This document shows, piece after piece, positions 36,705 to 47,143 of a stretch of DNA of 64,000 nucleotides. The notes below the pieces were generated by a model that searched no databases, was not told where the DNA came from, and was given only the letters and a program-made list of their open reading frames with translations. Source of the DNA: Gerris lacustris (taxonomy: Eukaryota; Arthropoda; Insecta; Hemiptera; Gerridae); assembly GCA_951217055.1 (NCBI GenBank), contig OX578276.1:63582144-63646143 (forward strand), in the 5' to 3' direction. The number at the start of each line of letters is the position of its first letter. The first letter of the stretch is position 1. A program made the translations under genes and the position numbers.

Positions 36705-37090
36705 AGAGTCCTTAGGCAATTGCTACTCCCCTTAGCCTTAACTAACGCCCTTACATACATTTTTTTGTCAAAATGCAATAAAACTACTCACAAAAAAGTG
36801 GAACTTTCAAGGGCACATGGTGTAAAATAAAAGCAAATATATAGGAGTCAGGGCGTCATTCTCTTTAATTTAACACCCCACATATCGCATTTCCATTTAT
36901 AGAAATGTTCAACCCCTTGTTTTTAAGGGGTGATTTTTGGGGGTTCCCTATAATTTTCCTCGGTTTGGATTGTTAAACATAGCATAAAAGCAAAATTTCA
37001 AATTTTGGTGTTGAGTATTTTCGGAGATCAGGTGCTTTACAGACAAGCGCAGGAATGTTTAAGGGTCCTTGTTTTGCCCACGGACCCTAA
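36705..37090 (-). mobile_element. TIR repeat family B, copy 2
   Basis: On the minus strand it starts TTAGGGTCCGTGGGCAAAAC and AAGGACCCTTAAACA, then CGCTTGTCTGT and GATCTCCGAAAATACTCAAC. These are the same blocks in the same order as at 15149-15635. The other end, AGAGTCCTTAGGCAATTG, is the inverted terminal repeat. An AACCCCTTG...AAGGGGT hairpin lies near 36912. Confidence 0.6.
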
Positions 37091-37189
37091 AAATGTGTTA
37101 CTATATATTTACATGTTGAATGCAATCTGGCCCATTTAGGTGAGGAATTTTCTGTTATTTATTTTAATTAGATTTCTTGGATATAATTA

Positions 37190-37800
37190 AATAATTTAAG
37201 CATTCAACAATTTAATTTTGTGCACATTATCTATTGTAAGGTTTAAGTAATTACTTGGTCGTTCGGGTTGGACAACTCTTCTCGTTGGTTTCACTCTCTC
37301 ATCGTGAGCTTTTTGTGTCTTTTCTTTCACCCTGTTGATTTTCATTGAATTGAAGGTGTGGAGCTGACCCCGTGCTCCCCGGAGTGTATCAAACCTCATC
37401 AAAAGTAGAGGTGATTTAAAACTGACCGGGACTCGGCCGCCTGGTTTTCAGGTAATGAAATGCACCTTTGTGTCTAAGTGAAAGTGAACTCCTTGATGAG
37501 CATTCTCTAATTTTCAAAAGCATTCTAAATCTCCCTTGTTTGTTCGAACTTTTTTGTTTTTGCTTTTTTACTACGAGGAAGAGATTCGATGCTAATCCAT
37601 CCTTGAAAGCAGGTGCCCGAGACTTAAAAGTGGCCTTTTCACCTGCACCTCTGTAATTTTTTCTACTTAGAAGGAAAAAGGTACCAGATATTCCACTCTC
37701 CTGGATTAGCTGAGTTTCGCCTTGTCTCGTCTTGAGCTTCGGCCCCAGAGTCCTGTGTAAAGCGATCAGTTCCACTAAGTGCTTTGTCTGACTTTTCATG
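37190..37800. other. GC-richer unique patch holding the window's longest ORF
   Basis: The minus strand has an ATG-started frame of 127 codons (37799 to 37416). The start context CAAACATGA has A at -3, which suits animal initiation. The predicted product is Lys/Arg/Ser-rich with no signal peptide, membrane segment or domain I recognise. The plus strand also stays open over part of the region, as expected when G+C rises locally. A CAGGTAATG string at 37450 resembles a 5' splice site on the plus strand. A short real exon is possible but not shown; I do not call a gene. Confidence 0.25.
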
Positions 37801-38806
37801 TTTGAGCAGAGCTAGTATGTTACACTTTGTTTACATGCAATTGAAACCGAAGATTGCTCTTATAGAGATAGAGGACTTCCTTTGCATTATTATTAATAAT
37901 ATTAATGATAATAAAGCCTTTTATTTGTTTTGTGAAAGAAAAGGTTAAGGCCGGAATCGGTTTTCGGAATATATGAAATGAAAAAGTATTTTGCAATTCT
38001 GATCAATGTATAGACAAAACTTTAATTTTATGGATATAGATAAACTTTTAAAGTTATTTAAGAGAGAATTTATTAAACTTGGAACTTGGCGGGGAGGGAA
38101 TCTATTTATTTTTCATGTTTACTTGGACTGATTTAATTGCTGACACACCCCTAACAAAATTAAATTGGAAATAACCGGTATGGCCAGTTCCAAAAACTAG
38201 GAAGTAAATTAAACGAAATTTCCATGACTTGTTTTCACTTCTGTGAATATTTTTTTCCTTATAACTTAGATGTGGTTCTTTGATCCCGTATGATCTAATA
38301 TTATTAACGAGAAATAATTTTATGAAATCAGTCAACAGGTAGCACCTGTATGTAGCTAAAGTTTATATAAACACTTTGAATTAATTTCACACAGCTGTGG
38401 TTTAGAAACATGTTTGGAATTCTCTTGAAACAAAATAGTAAAAAAAAAAAATGGACAAGGGAAACAGGGTAAAAACGGGTTCTTATTTTTCTGTTGTTTG
38501 TTGGGTTCGGCCTTCAAACTTTCATGAATGTAAAACTATTACATTCTCTTCCAATTAATTATACCACCAGTTCCAAGTAAATGTGCTACCAAATGATTAC
38601 TGTACGATGTAATTTATTTATTCTATAAAAGAAACTATATTACTTTTAGAATTAACATATTTTTATTTTCTTTTGAAAGTATATAAGGAGATTTAACCGT
38701 ATTTGCTCTGAGAGCTTAACGATTATTTGATTTTGTTACTTGTTTGTATTTACATAAATCTAATCACCTAATTATGAGACTATATCTGATGTTATATTTA
38801 TATTTC
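37801..38806. other. Unique AT-rich sequence, nothing recognised
   Basis: No coding, RNA or repeat signal that I can support. Confidence 0.4.
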
Positions 38807-38820
38807 ATTTCTTGTAAATT

Positions 38821-39028
38821 CTTCTTTCTTTCTTTCTTTATCCGGAGCTACAGCCCGCGGTGGGCTTTGGCCTCCGTTACAATTCGCCTCCATTCGACTC
38901 GGTCGTCTGCTTTGGATTTCCAGCCTCTAACGCCCATAATAGCTAAGTCCTCCAGAACTCCGTCCATCCATCTGTTATGGGGTCGTCCTGTCCTCCTCCT
39001 AACTCTAGTAAATTACTATTTAGTAGTA
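38821..39028 (-). mobile_element. 5'-truncated LINE (non-LTR retrotransposon) 3' end with TSD
   Basis: On the minus strand an open stretch of about 50 codons encodes the C-terminal tail of a non-LTR retrotransposon polyprotein. Its pieces are [11 protein letters not shown], then [10 protein letters not shown], and [19 protein letters not shown] before a TAG stop (plus-strand 38848-38850). It ends in a GAAA-repeat tail (TTTC repeats at 38821-38840 on the plus strand). A 14-bp direct duplication ATTTCTTGTAAATT flanks it at 38807-38820 and 39029-39042, as expected from target-primed reverse transcription. Endonuclease and reverse transcriptase domains are absent through 5' truncation. Clade not assigned. 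Confidence 0.85.
38848..39000 (-). pseudogene. LINE polyprotein C-terminal remnant
   Basis: This is the last part of the pol-like ORF of a non-LTR retrotransposon, in frame to its TAG stop without internal stops, so the insertion is not ancient. The pattern GRP..RW.D.V..DL, a Trp-containing block, then DR.EWRR and AKAH.GL at the very end is typical of such elements in many invertebrates. It has no start codon and no catalytic domain, so it cannot act alone. Confidence 0.8.
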
Positions 39029-39074
39029 ATTTCTTGTAAATTACTATTCTAAATAATTGACAGCCCATGACAAT

Positions 39075-39097
39075 CTGGGGGCACGACAGTGCCCCAG
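39075..39097. repeat. GC-rich hairpin CTGGGG(G)CAC / GTGCCCCAG
   Basis: CTGGGGGCAC (39075-39084) pairs with GTGCCCCAG (39089-39097) around a GACA loop. It sits in a GC-rich patch (39057-39160) next to the LINE fragment and may be part of another retroelement; I cannot name it. Confidence 0.6.
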
Positions 39098-39156
39098 CCG
39101 AGTCGACCACAGCCATGTCATCCTTTACTGGAACCAACTCAAGAATACTCTGGACT

Positions 39157-39170
39157 CCCCCCCCCCCCCC
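39157..39170. repeat. Poly-C tract
   Basis: Run of 14 C. Confidence 0.95.
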
Positions 39171-39401
39171 ATTACTTTATTAAAGATACTTAGATGTATA
39201 AAATTAATTTTAAATCAGAGTTCATTAAAAACTAAACCAGAAATAAAAATGTCAACATTACCTGACTTGGCAAATACGCAGCACAAAGATACTAAAATTA
39301 GATGCAGTGTCTTATAACTTTTTTTATCCTCGTGCTGCGACACTCAAATTAAAAATTAAAATTTGTTATATTTGATTTTTTTTTATTTGATTTTGACATT
39401 T

Positions 39402-39461
39402 TTCGTTTTTCAAAACGATCACGTAGCTTCCATTACCTTCGGTAATTGTTTACCGAAGGTT
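39402..39461 (-). repeat. Dispersed repeat family A, terminal fragment
   Basis: TTTCGTTTTTCAAAACGATC and GTAGCTTCCATTACCTTCGG match the family terminus; a second TTTACCGAAGG follows and makes a palindrome with CCTTCGGTAA. Only about 60 bp remain. Confidence 0.5.
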
Positions 39462-39464
39462 TAT

Positions 39465-41082
39465 TTCATTTTCCTACCACCAAGAAAGCTGAAACTTTTA
39501 CAAATTGTGTATTTCCTATGACAATGCATACTCTGATTCGCTAAACTAACTATCACTTCATGATTAAATATTGTTATCATTTCCCATCCAGTATCATCCA
39601 TAAAATAAATAAATTTATGATGACGAAAGAAGGGGCATCCTGTATTATGAAATAAAAAACATTATAAATATAAAATTAAGTGCAGTTAAAAAATTAAGTA
39701 GATGGTCAATTGTTATTATTATTTTTTTTTTTTCTATCCTCTAGTAAGAATAATTATAAATTAAATTTGGAATTGTTTTACCCAATTTCATTTTATATTA
39801 TTAACTATTAAAAAAAAATCGAACTTTTCTTTTTATTTGACAGAAGTAATTGCTAGAGAAAATTCTTTTTCTGTTTTCAACTCTTCTGTATAAAATTGTG
39901 AACTCGATTATGGTTTCAATATCGTTGGACATAATTATAAATCTAATTTTAGCTGGGTATCTCGGCCTCCTGGGTTGAGGATATAATTCTACCGGCAAGC
40001 AGAAAGTGAAGCCGCTGTAGAAATTAACCCTTCACTACATTCCCTCTAGGTCGCAACTTCCCTAAACAACGTACCAAATTACTTTTCCCTCCTAGTAGAT
40101 AACTAAAAAAAGAAGCTTTCTTTTTCGTCCTCATTTATTCTGTCTTTAGGTCTGAAAGTGATTTATAGGAGATATGCTATCAGATGTTTTTCCTCTTTCT
40201 AATATCGTATTTTTATGGTGTTTATGAATTATTGTATGAAGCTGTTGATAATGAATAAATGCGAAGAATTTTTAGATTTCTTTCCATCCTACAATATTTA
40301 GTACATAATTAAATACTCTTGATAAGGTTGTATTTTCAAAATAAAGGAGGCAATAATTCTAATATTATCTTTAATGCCATCTGTTTATAATTTGACTGCT
40401 GAAGATTATGGTTTTTTTATAGAGGCATTTTTTAATTTTTACGTTAGGTATTTAAGGATTTTTTCTGAGAAATAAATTATTAATATACATTCTTGGCTCT
40501 GTAATTATTAAAAAATCTAATATTTTTGTATTTATTATTCTATCTTAAGCCTATCATAGCACCTTACAATAGCATGGTGCATTTTTGTTTATTTTTAATA
40601 TTTAGGAGGTGCACTTAAGTGTAGAGAAATAACTAATAACTTCTTATGTTCAGTCTGTAATTATTTTTATAACGCGTTATAGTCAAGAAAAAAAAGTCCT
40701 TAATGTTTTAAAGTTACTTCAAAATCCTGTGAACATGAAAATGAATTGTTAATTGTGAACTTTTTCAATGGGAAAGAATTCATATTATACAATTTTTTAA
40801 TAAAATGCATTTATCAGGTTATTATCTAATAGCCGACTTACAATTTAACTTAGTTACTTGCTTACATAACTAGGTTCAATGATCATAATGTAGGTGATAA
40901 TCATTTTGGTTTTGGATAATTTTAAGTTCTATCAAATTTACATGAAATATAACTTCAAAGTGAAGGATGTTTTATTGCCGTATCTTATTTGTTGTGGTCG
41001 ATTTACTATTTATGAAATAAATTGTTCTTTTTTAAAGAAAATATGTTTTTTAAAATCTATGTTGAGATGAGATTGGGCATTA
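39465..41082. other. Unique AT-rich sequence, nothing recognised
   Basis: No coding, RNA or repeat signal beyond short A/T runs. Confidence 0.4.
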
Positions 41083-41204
41083 TACAGGGTCCGGCAAACC
41101 TGACGGTTTTTGAACTCAATGAATTTTTGAGATTTTTTTTTAATTTAAAAGAGGAATAGTGAAAATTTACAATATATACCAAAAAGTTAGGAAGAAAAAT
41201 AGAC

Positions 41205-42150
41205 TGACAATTAGTGTGGCACATAGCTTCCTCGCATCCTATCATGTACTTTATTGATTTTATGCTATTACAAGCCATTATTGTCTAATTGGTTTAATTG
41301 TTTCAGTACTCGCTCACATCGACCCCACATTTAATTTTATTGGTACTATACTAAAACTATTCTTATTATATTCCACAAAGTGTGATTATTCATATATTAT
41401 AATATTGTATTAAAAAAAAAAAAGTTTTACAAGCTAATTGAAAAAATCAATTGTATATTATAGGTAGGTATATTTATGTCACAGATAATTAAGGAAGCAC
41501 TGATCGTCTATACAAAAATTGTTATCAACAAAAAAAAAAAAAAACAAGAAGATGTTAACTTATTTTTATTGATTAATAAAAATTTTATTAATTTTCTCTC
41601 TTATTTTTATTGTTTATGTATGTGACTCATGTGTATAATCCACTAGGCTTAAAAACAAATTTAAAAAAAATTGAAGTTTAATTGTTTCCCCCGTTTTTTT
41701 AATCTGTCAAAATTGTTTTGATTTTTTACATGCATTAAAGTATCAATTTAGCAAACGTTATAAAGAGCGCAGCCGGTTCAAATTAACCTGGGCTATCTGC
41801 GGGTTACTTTCGATAAACTATTTAAGTTTCATTCAAATCAGATAATTACTTTTGGAGCTATAGGTGTAAATAAATGTATGTTTGTGCGCATATGCAAGAG
41901 AAACAAATAGGCGACAAACAATTTAGAACAAATTAAGAGAGAGAACAAATTAAATTTGGACGTGTATTTTTTAAGATATGTTGGTTCGCAAAAGTTGAAC
42001 GACAAACCGACAGACAGACACGGAACCAAAAATGTTCCCTGATGTCTGAAACGGATTTTTGTTTTGGATTTTTTTAAATCGGAGACCTAAAATATTTTCG
42101 TTCTTCAGAACGATCACAAAGCTTCCGTTACCTTCGGTAAGCTCGGAAGC
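41205..42150 (-). repeat. Dispersed repeat family A, long form, interrupted
   Basis: It begins TGACAATTAGTGTGGCACAT and AGCTTCCTCGCATCCTATCA and ends TCGTTCTTCAGAACGATCAC then GCTTCCGTTACCTTCGGTAA. It matches 25961-26520 block for block, except for an insertion of 371 bp at 41305-41675. It includes a run of GACAGACAGAC and the CCGTTTTTTTAATCTG segment. Confidence 0.65.
41305..41675 (+). mobile_element. 371-bp insertion with 13-bp TSD inside family A
   Basis: The 13-mer GTTTAATTGTTTC occurs at 41292-41304 and 41676-41688, exactly where the 41205-42150 copy diverges from the 25961-26520 copy. A 13-bp duplication and an A-rich right end (AAACAAATTTAAAAAAAATT) suggest a retroposon. The body has no recognisable promoter or coding sequence. 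Confidence 0.6.
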
Positions 42151-42344
42151 AAAATCGTCGTAACTCTGGGAGGAGGAAGTCACGGATCATCTTTATGTAT
42201 TGCGCTTGGAATTAACCGTCACAGTACACCCGTTCTCCTAAAAATAATAGGGCCCTAAAGACTCCAAAATAGGACTCTCACAGCTGACTTATAGACTGCA
42301 GCCTGCAGCCCTGATGCTAACCCTTTCTCTGTGACGAAGAGGCC

Positions 42345-42545
42345 GTGGATGCTCTTGTGGGTTATTTGGGGCCCAATAACAAAAATATTGTTTATTAACA
42401 CAACCGTTACTGAGCAAGTAATATTCAAACAAAAATGCATGCGATCCCTTACCAAACCTTGAAAAGAGTGATGACAAACTTCGCCAACCGACTCGAGCAG
42501 TGTAGGGAAATGGAGGTCGTCATTTAAGTGATGTCATTTTTGCTT
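42345..42545 (+). pseudogene. Mariner-like transposase C-terminal relic
   Basis: Frame-shifted remnants of the transposase end can be read. A LWGYL-like stretch lies near 42350-42370. A later frame gives RVMTNFANRLEQCREME (about 42465-42514) and, after a one-base shift, GRHLSDVIF (about 42514-42540). Insect mariner-like transposases often end with this kind of helix followed by HLSDVIF. Several frameshifts and stops show it is dead. Its plus orientation near the right TIR agrees with the host element at 41085-42713. Confidence 0.6.
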
Positions 42546-42715
42546 CATTATGGGTTATTTTAACTTTTTTGGTATGTATTACAAATTTCCTCAAATGAAT
42601 ATTATAAAATTCCTCAAAAATTCTTCTTTTAAATTAAAAAAAAAAAATCTCGAAAATTCATTGAGTAGAGTGAGCCCGTTTCAAGAACCGTCGGGTTTGG
42701 CTGCCGGACACTGTA

Positions 42716-44238
42716 TTACGTTACGCTCAAATTCTACAAACAAATATTATTTCTCATCGTTATTTTTTTCTCATAGTAGTTCGACTGTTACGTCTAAAAA
42801 AACCTTGTGTGCTACATCCATTACGAATATTGATAATAGCAATAATAAATGTTACTGTGGATGAAATCCATAAATATAAATTCTATTATTTACGGAGGGT
42901 CCGATATTGATTTATCTTGTTAAAAAACATTTTTTTTCATTGATACACTGCAATAGAATACAGTATCAGCAATGAATCATAGAACAGTGAGTGGATATTC
43001 TTTGTTTGGTTATCTGTCTGTCCGCAATGTGATTTCTCAATAACAAGAAAACATTACTTAAATCTTTTATGACTTTTGAATGAGACTACCCGAAAGAGAT
43101 GTAGTGATAAATATAAACACGAATATGATTGTTTCTTTATTATTAGATCTTTGATTTTTTTTTATATTTAGCTTGAAACAAGGTCCAAACACACCTTGAT
43201 TTATTATGCTGACGAAACCTTAGAGGTCATCTGGGAAACTCCTTAATTTGACGAACAGTAAACTAAAGCATAATCTTGAAGTGCTCAAATATTGTTGTTG
43301 TTTATTTAGCCCAATTGTTGTTATCTAGCCCAATTTCCTTTACATTTTTGTTATAAAACCTTTTTTATCACTCCTTCCAATTAAATGGTGGAAAAATAAA
43401 TGAACCCATGATTACGGTGCAGGAGTTGGTTTTAAGTAAATTAGATATTAACCTTTTATTAGAAAATTGACTTTCTACACATATATAATATTTATCAAAA
43501 TATTTATTTAATATGACCCTGTTGAAAAGTTGAAACTGGTCTAAACAACAACCTTTCAATTCCCAGTACTGTCCCATTATTTTTAATAGATTTTATTAAT
43601 GCCCTCATAAGTTTTTAGTATCACTCATATATCTTGAAATATATCTCATTATACTTTATTTTATACTCAAATTACCTTTTTTTCCTGTAATAAGAAGAGT
43701 CTAAGAAGCTATGTGTCGCACTAATTGGCAAACTTTTATTTAATCAATCAGTTGAATATTTTTAATTTGTTGTAAAAATAGATATTGGACTACTCTACAT
43801 TATAGTGGACTTGGGGTTAAGCTAAAGCAAGTTCGATAACCTTTATTTGGCTCTCAAGTCCAATTCTAAAACCAGGCGAATTATCGCAACAAACCTGTCC
43901 GAATTCCATTGACCTACAAAAATTACATTAAACTCTAATAGGCAATTTTATCCTGGATGCCTCCTAATCCTTAGTACCCTTTATTATTTCCATTTTTTTT
44001 TTTTTATTAAAAAAATGTGAAAAGCTGGTTTTAACATCTCATCCAAGTAGTTGTTAGTCCAACATTTTTTAAGTTAATTGGAGTATAGATACAAATTTCA
44101 GAAATATTAGTGGTTTGAAACTATAAATATTTGACTGTTACAACCTTTCGTTCTATTGGAGGCCTGGGAGCCGGTTTTTTATTTTTTCAAATTTGATAAA
44201 GATTGGAGGCATAGCAAAGGCTGTTATTTTTTTTTTTT
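42716..44238. other. Unique AT-rich sequence with a family A end scrap
   Basis: Nothing is recognised except at 43701-43730, where AAGAAGCTATGTGTCGCACT plus AATTGGCA matches the right end of family A. Confidence 0.4.
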
Positions 44239-44255
44239 GGGGGGGGGGGGGGGGG
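44239..44255. repeat. Poly-G tract
   Basis: T13 followed by about 17 G. Confidence 0.95.
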
Positions 44256-44488
44256 AGGGTGTTTAATTTTTATTTTATACTGAAGTTTTATTTGTTTTTA
44301 AGTCCATTTTAGATTTAACTGTATCACTGTTTAATTAAGTATTATTTATGAATAGATTAAATAAAATAAAATAAATAAAACCAGAAAAAAAGTTAAAGAA
44401 AAGAAAGTTTATTGTTTATTAAAGGAAATGTAAAAGTTTTTTCTTCCTTTCTTTATTTTTAATAATTACTTAACTATTGTAATTTTTT

Positions 44489-44824
44489 GCTTCCGAGCTT
44501 ACCGTAGGTATGCATTGAGATAATTCTGGAGAAAGAACTTTTTTGTGTCAGAATTTAAAAATCCCTAGACTGAAATCCGCTTTAGACATCAGAGAACTTT
44601 CTTGGTCTCGTGTCTATCTGTCGGTCGAATGACAATCTGCCATTATATATTTTTTCGAATTCCCATATCATAAAATTACTCTACCATTTCGTCTTTCTGT
44701 ACAAATTTATTATTGCTTAAAAACAAGTGTGACACCACTAGGAATCGAAACATATCCAAATCTAAAGTGACCATTATTCGTCCAATAATACGATGCGAGG
44801 AAGCTTTGTGCTATACAAATTGGA
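44489..44824 (+). repeat. Dispersed repeat family A, short full-length copy
   Basis: It starts GCTTCCGAGCTTACCGTAGG and contains GACTGAAATCCGCTTTAGAC, CTATCTGTCGGTCG and GACACCACTAGGAATCGAAA. It ends ACGATGCGAGGAAGC and ACAAATTGG. About 335 bp. Confidence 0.65.
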
Positions 44825-44829
44825 AGTTT

Positions 44830-46536
44830 ATTTATAATGTAGTTGTATATTTTGGTTTATTATATCGTTATTGAATTTGTGATTTCTGATATATTCCGTT
44901 TTTTGTTTCAGGTAAATATTTTATCAAATTTAATTTCATATTAAATGCAGCATCGTTAAGTGAGTAAAATTATATAATTTAATTACTTTATTGAATGTAT
45001 TATTACTATTGTAATAATATTGTTCAATACCACTTAAATAAACAACAATATAATAAGAAATAAGTATATTTTTCCATTTATTCGTGGGGCAGCGGCACAA
45101 AAACAGAGGGAACGCAATCTCAACTTAACATTTTTTTTGCTACCCTTTTTCGTTGAACACTATTTGTTGAACTGTGCTCTATCTCTATTCTGATTCAATT
45201 TATCTACCGCATTGTTGTATCTATTATTTATTAATACTGCTAAAATAAATTGTCTCCCCTAATAAAAAAATGTATTTATTATATTATCCTATACCTTTCA
45301 GAGGGCTCAATGATGATATATCAATAAATTGATGGGTAGTATAATATTATATGTCACTTAAGTGAAATTAATTTTCAAATTTATTCTAGATGGATAACGT
45401 TGAATTAATAAGTAATTCTTGGCTTTTAAATGAAACATTGACACTGAAAGTTTTGTCTAATATGCAAATTGCAAAGGGCACTAGTTCCAAGTTCATTATC
45501 ATCGGACTTATTTACAGATTAGAAAAACAATAGAAGAGCTCTGGTGGGTTTGTCGTGTATTTATTTCTCTTTTTATCCCGATAGCGTCATTAACCTCATC
45601 CTATTATTCTTTCTCTGTCTCGGAGTCAGCTGATAGTTTGTAATCACGTCGTGAACTCGCGGTCTCAGATTTCTTTGGTTGTAGTTGTGACCTTTCCAAG
45701 ACATGACGCTGCTCGTCCCAAGGTCAATAAACAAAGAAAACTCAAGTCTGACTAAACCTTAGCGAATCTTAGCCGAATCCAACCTCACAATCTTAATGCA
45801 CCTTATCAGGCTTCAGCAACGCCTTCTAACCTTAAACAAATATAAATATTATTAAAAAATAAATTAAACACTTTTTCTTATTACAACTTTCATGCATCAG
45901 CTATAAAAAATGCATTGTATTTTAAACGTAATAAATATTTACTTAACTGCAAATACCTTGCCTTGTTTAAATTAGAAAAAACTAACTCTTTAACAATAAA
46001 ATTGATTTGTAGTTTTAGTGCTCAATTTTAATGAATTTTGTAACTCGATATAGCTATAAATGACATGTATTTTTATCATTTATGTTTCTGAACGATTTAA
46101 AGTTGGGTAATAGTTATAACATGTTTAATAGCTCTAAACTAGATAAAATATATATACATTTCTAATATTACTAAAAATTGTATTCGTATTTTTTTTAACT
46201 GAAAAAATACTTGTGTAAACTAATGATGCCTTCGACTTTTATCTATTATTTAATTGACTTCTTTTAATCTTTGGTAATGTTTATAATTGCGACCATGTCC
46301 ACACTAAGAAAAAAAACTCGCGATTTTGGTCTTCAAGAATTGTTTATAGATGGTATCGCTCAAAAGAGATACAAATTGGGTTAATAGAGACCGTTTGGAG
46401 ACGAAATCGCATAACTTTTGTCTTAAGACCATCTTCACATAATGTGGCACAACATTTTATAGTGTGTGATATGTGAATCATATACCACATAAGTTTAGTC
46501 GGTTCACTGTCATTCGGTTTTTTGTGACGAGTCATA
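44830..46536. other. Unique sequence, no gene supported
   Basis: About 45550-45830 is somewhat GC-richer with no coding evidence. The remainder is AT-rich. Confidence 0.4.
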
Positions 46537-46987
46537 AGCGGCCTTTACACATACGTTCTTTCCTGCGGGCTTGAATCGTGAAGGATTGCGTGCGAGTAAA
46601 ACCGTGCAAGTAATCGTGTGGGAAAGATTTGGTAGCTTTAAAAGTGATTGCGCGCTTTCCCATCAGAGGAAAGCGTGGCCGGTGTTGGCGCGACGGAAAG
46701 AATGCATGTGTATAGAAGAATCCCGCACGCAATCCTCGGAGCGTGGAGTGGTCGTCAGAAGAACAGTTTTAGGGGGCACAGTGGGGGTAAATTTAAAAAA
46801 CACGGCAGGCCTGTGGGAAAGCTCGCTGTCGCCTTTAGACTAAGGAGACTTACGCGCGGTATTGCGTGCGTCTCTGTGCACGCGTAATCCCTCACTCCAG
46901 TGCAGCCTTTACACTGGCGCTCTTTCCCGCGCTCATTCCCGTTCGTTGCTTTATCCTGCAGGAAAGCGCCCAAGTGTTAAGACCGCT
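46537..46987. mobile_element. CpG-rich TIR element
   Basis: The left end AGCGGCCTTTACACATACG plus TTCTTTCCTGC is inverted at the right end GCAGGAAAGCGCCCAAGTG plus TTAAGACCGCT. A third, internal copy of the end (CAGCCTTTACACTGGCGCTC at about 46903) pairs with the right end to make a nested roughly 87-bp hairpin. The flanking trinucleotide ATA at 46534-46536 and 46988-46990 could be a 3-bp duplication. The segment is unusually rich in CG dinucleotides for this window. Superfamily not assigned; overlapping short frames on both strands are not genes. Confidence 0.6.
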
Positions 46988-47143
46988 ATAGGCTTGTATC
47001 GTCAAGGTGAACACTCGGTGAATATGTATAAACGCGTTGTGGTGTCGATCAGACGAATGTTACTCGTGAGTACCGAGCGCGGATGTGTAGATGCGGTTGT
47101 TGAATTTATGTTTCTTCAAGGAACCCTTATCGTGCTTTTTAAG

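Larger units (their letters stand above)
41085..42713 (+). mobile_element. Degenerate mariner-like (Tc1/mariner) element
   Basis: The left end CAGGGTCCGGCAAACC and right end GGTTTGGCTGCCGGACACTG are inverted repeats. The similarity continues inward for about 100 bp, as ACTCAATGAATTTTTGAGA against TCTCGAAAATTCATTGAGT. TA dinucleotides flank both ends (41083-41084 and 42714-42715), the Tc1/mariner target duplication. Transposase relics lie at 42345-42545. A family A copy (41205-42150) was inserted into it and now makes up most of its length. Confidence 0.7.
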
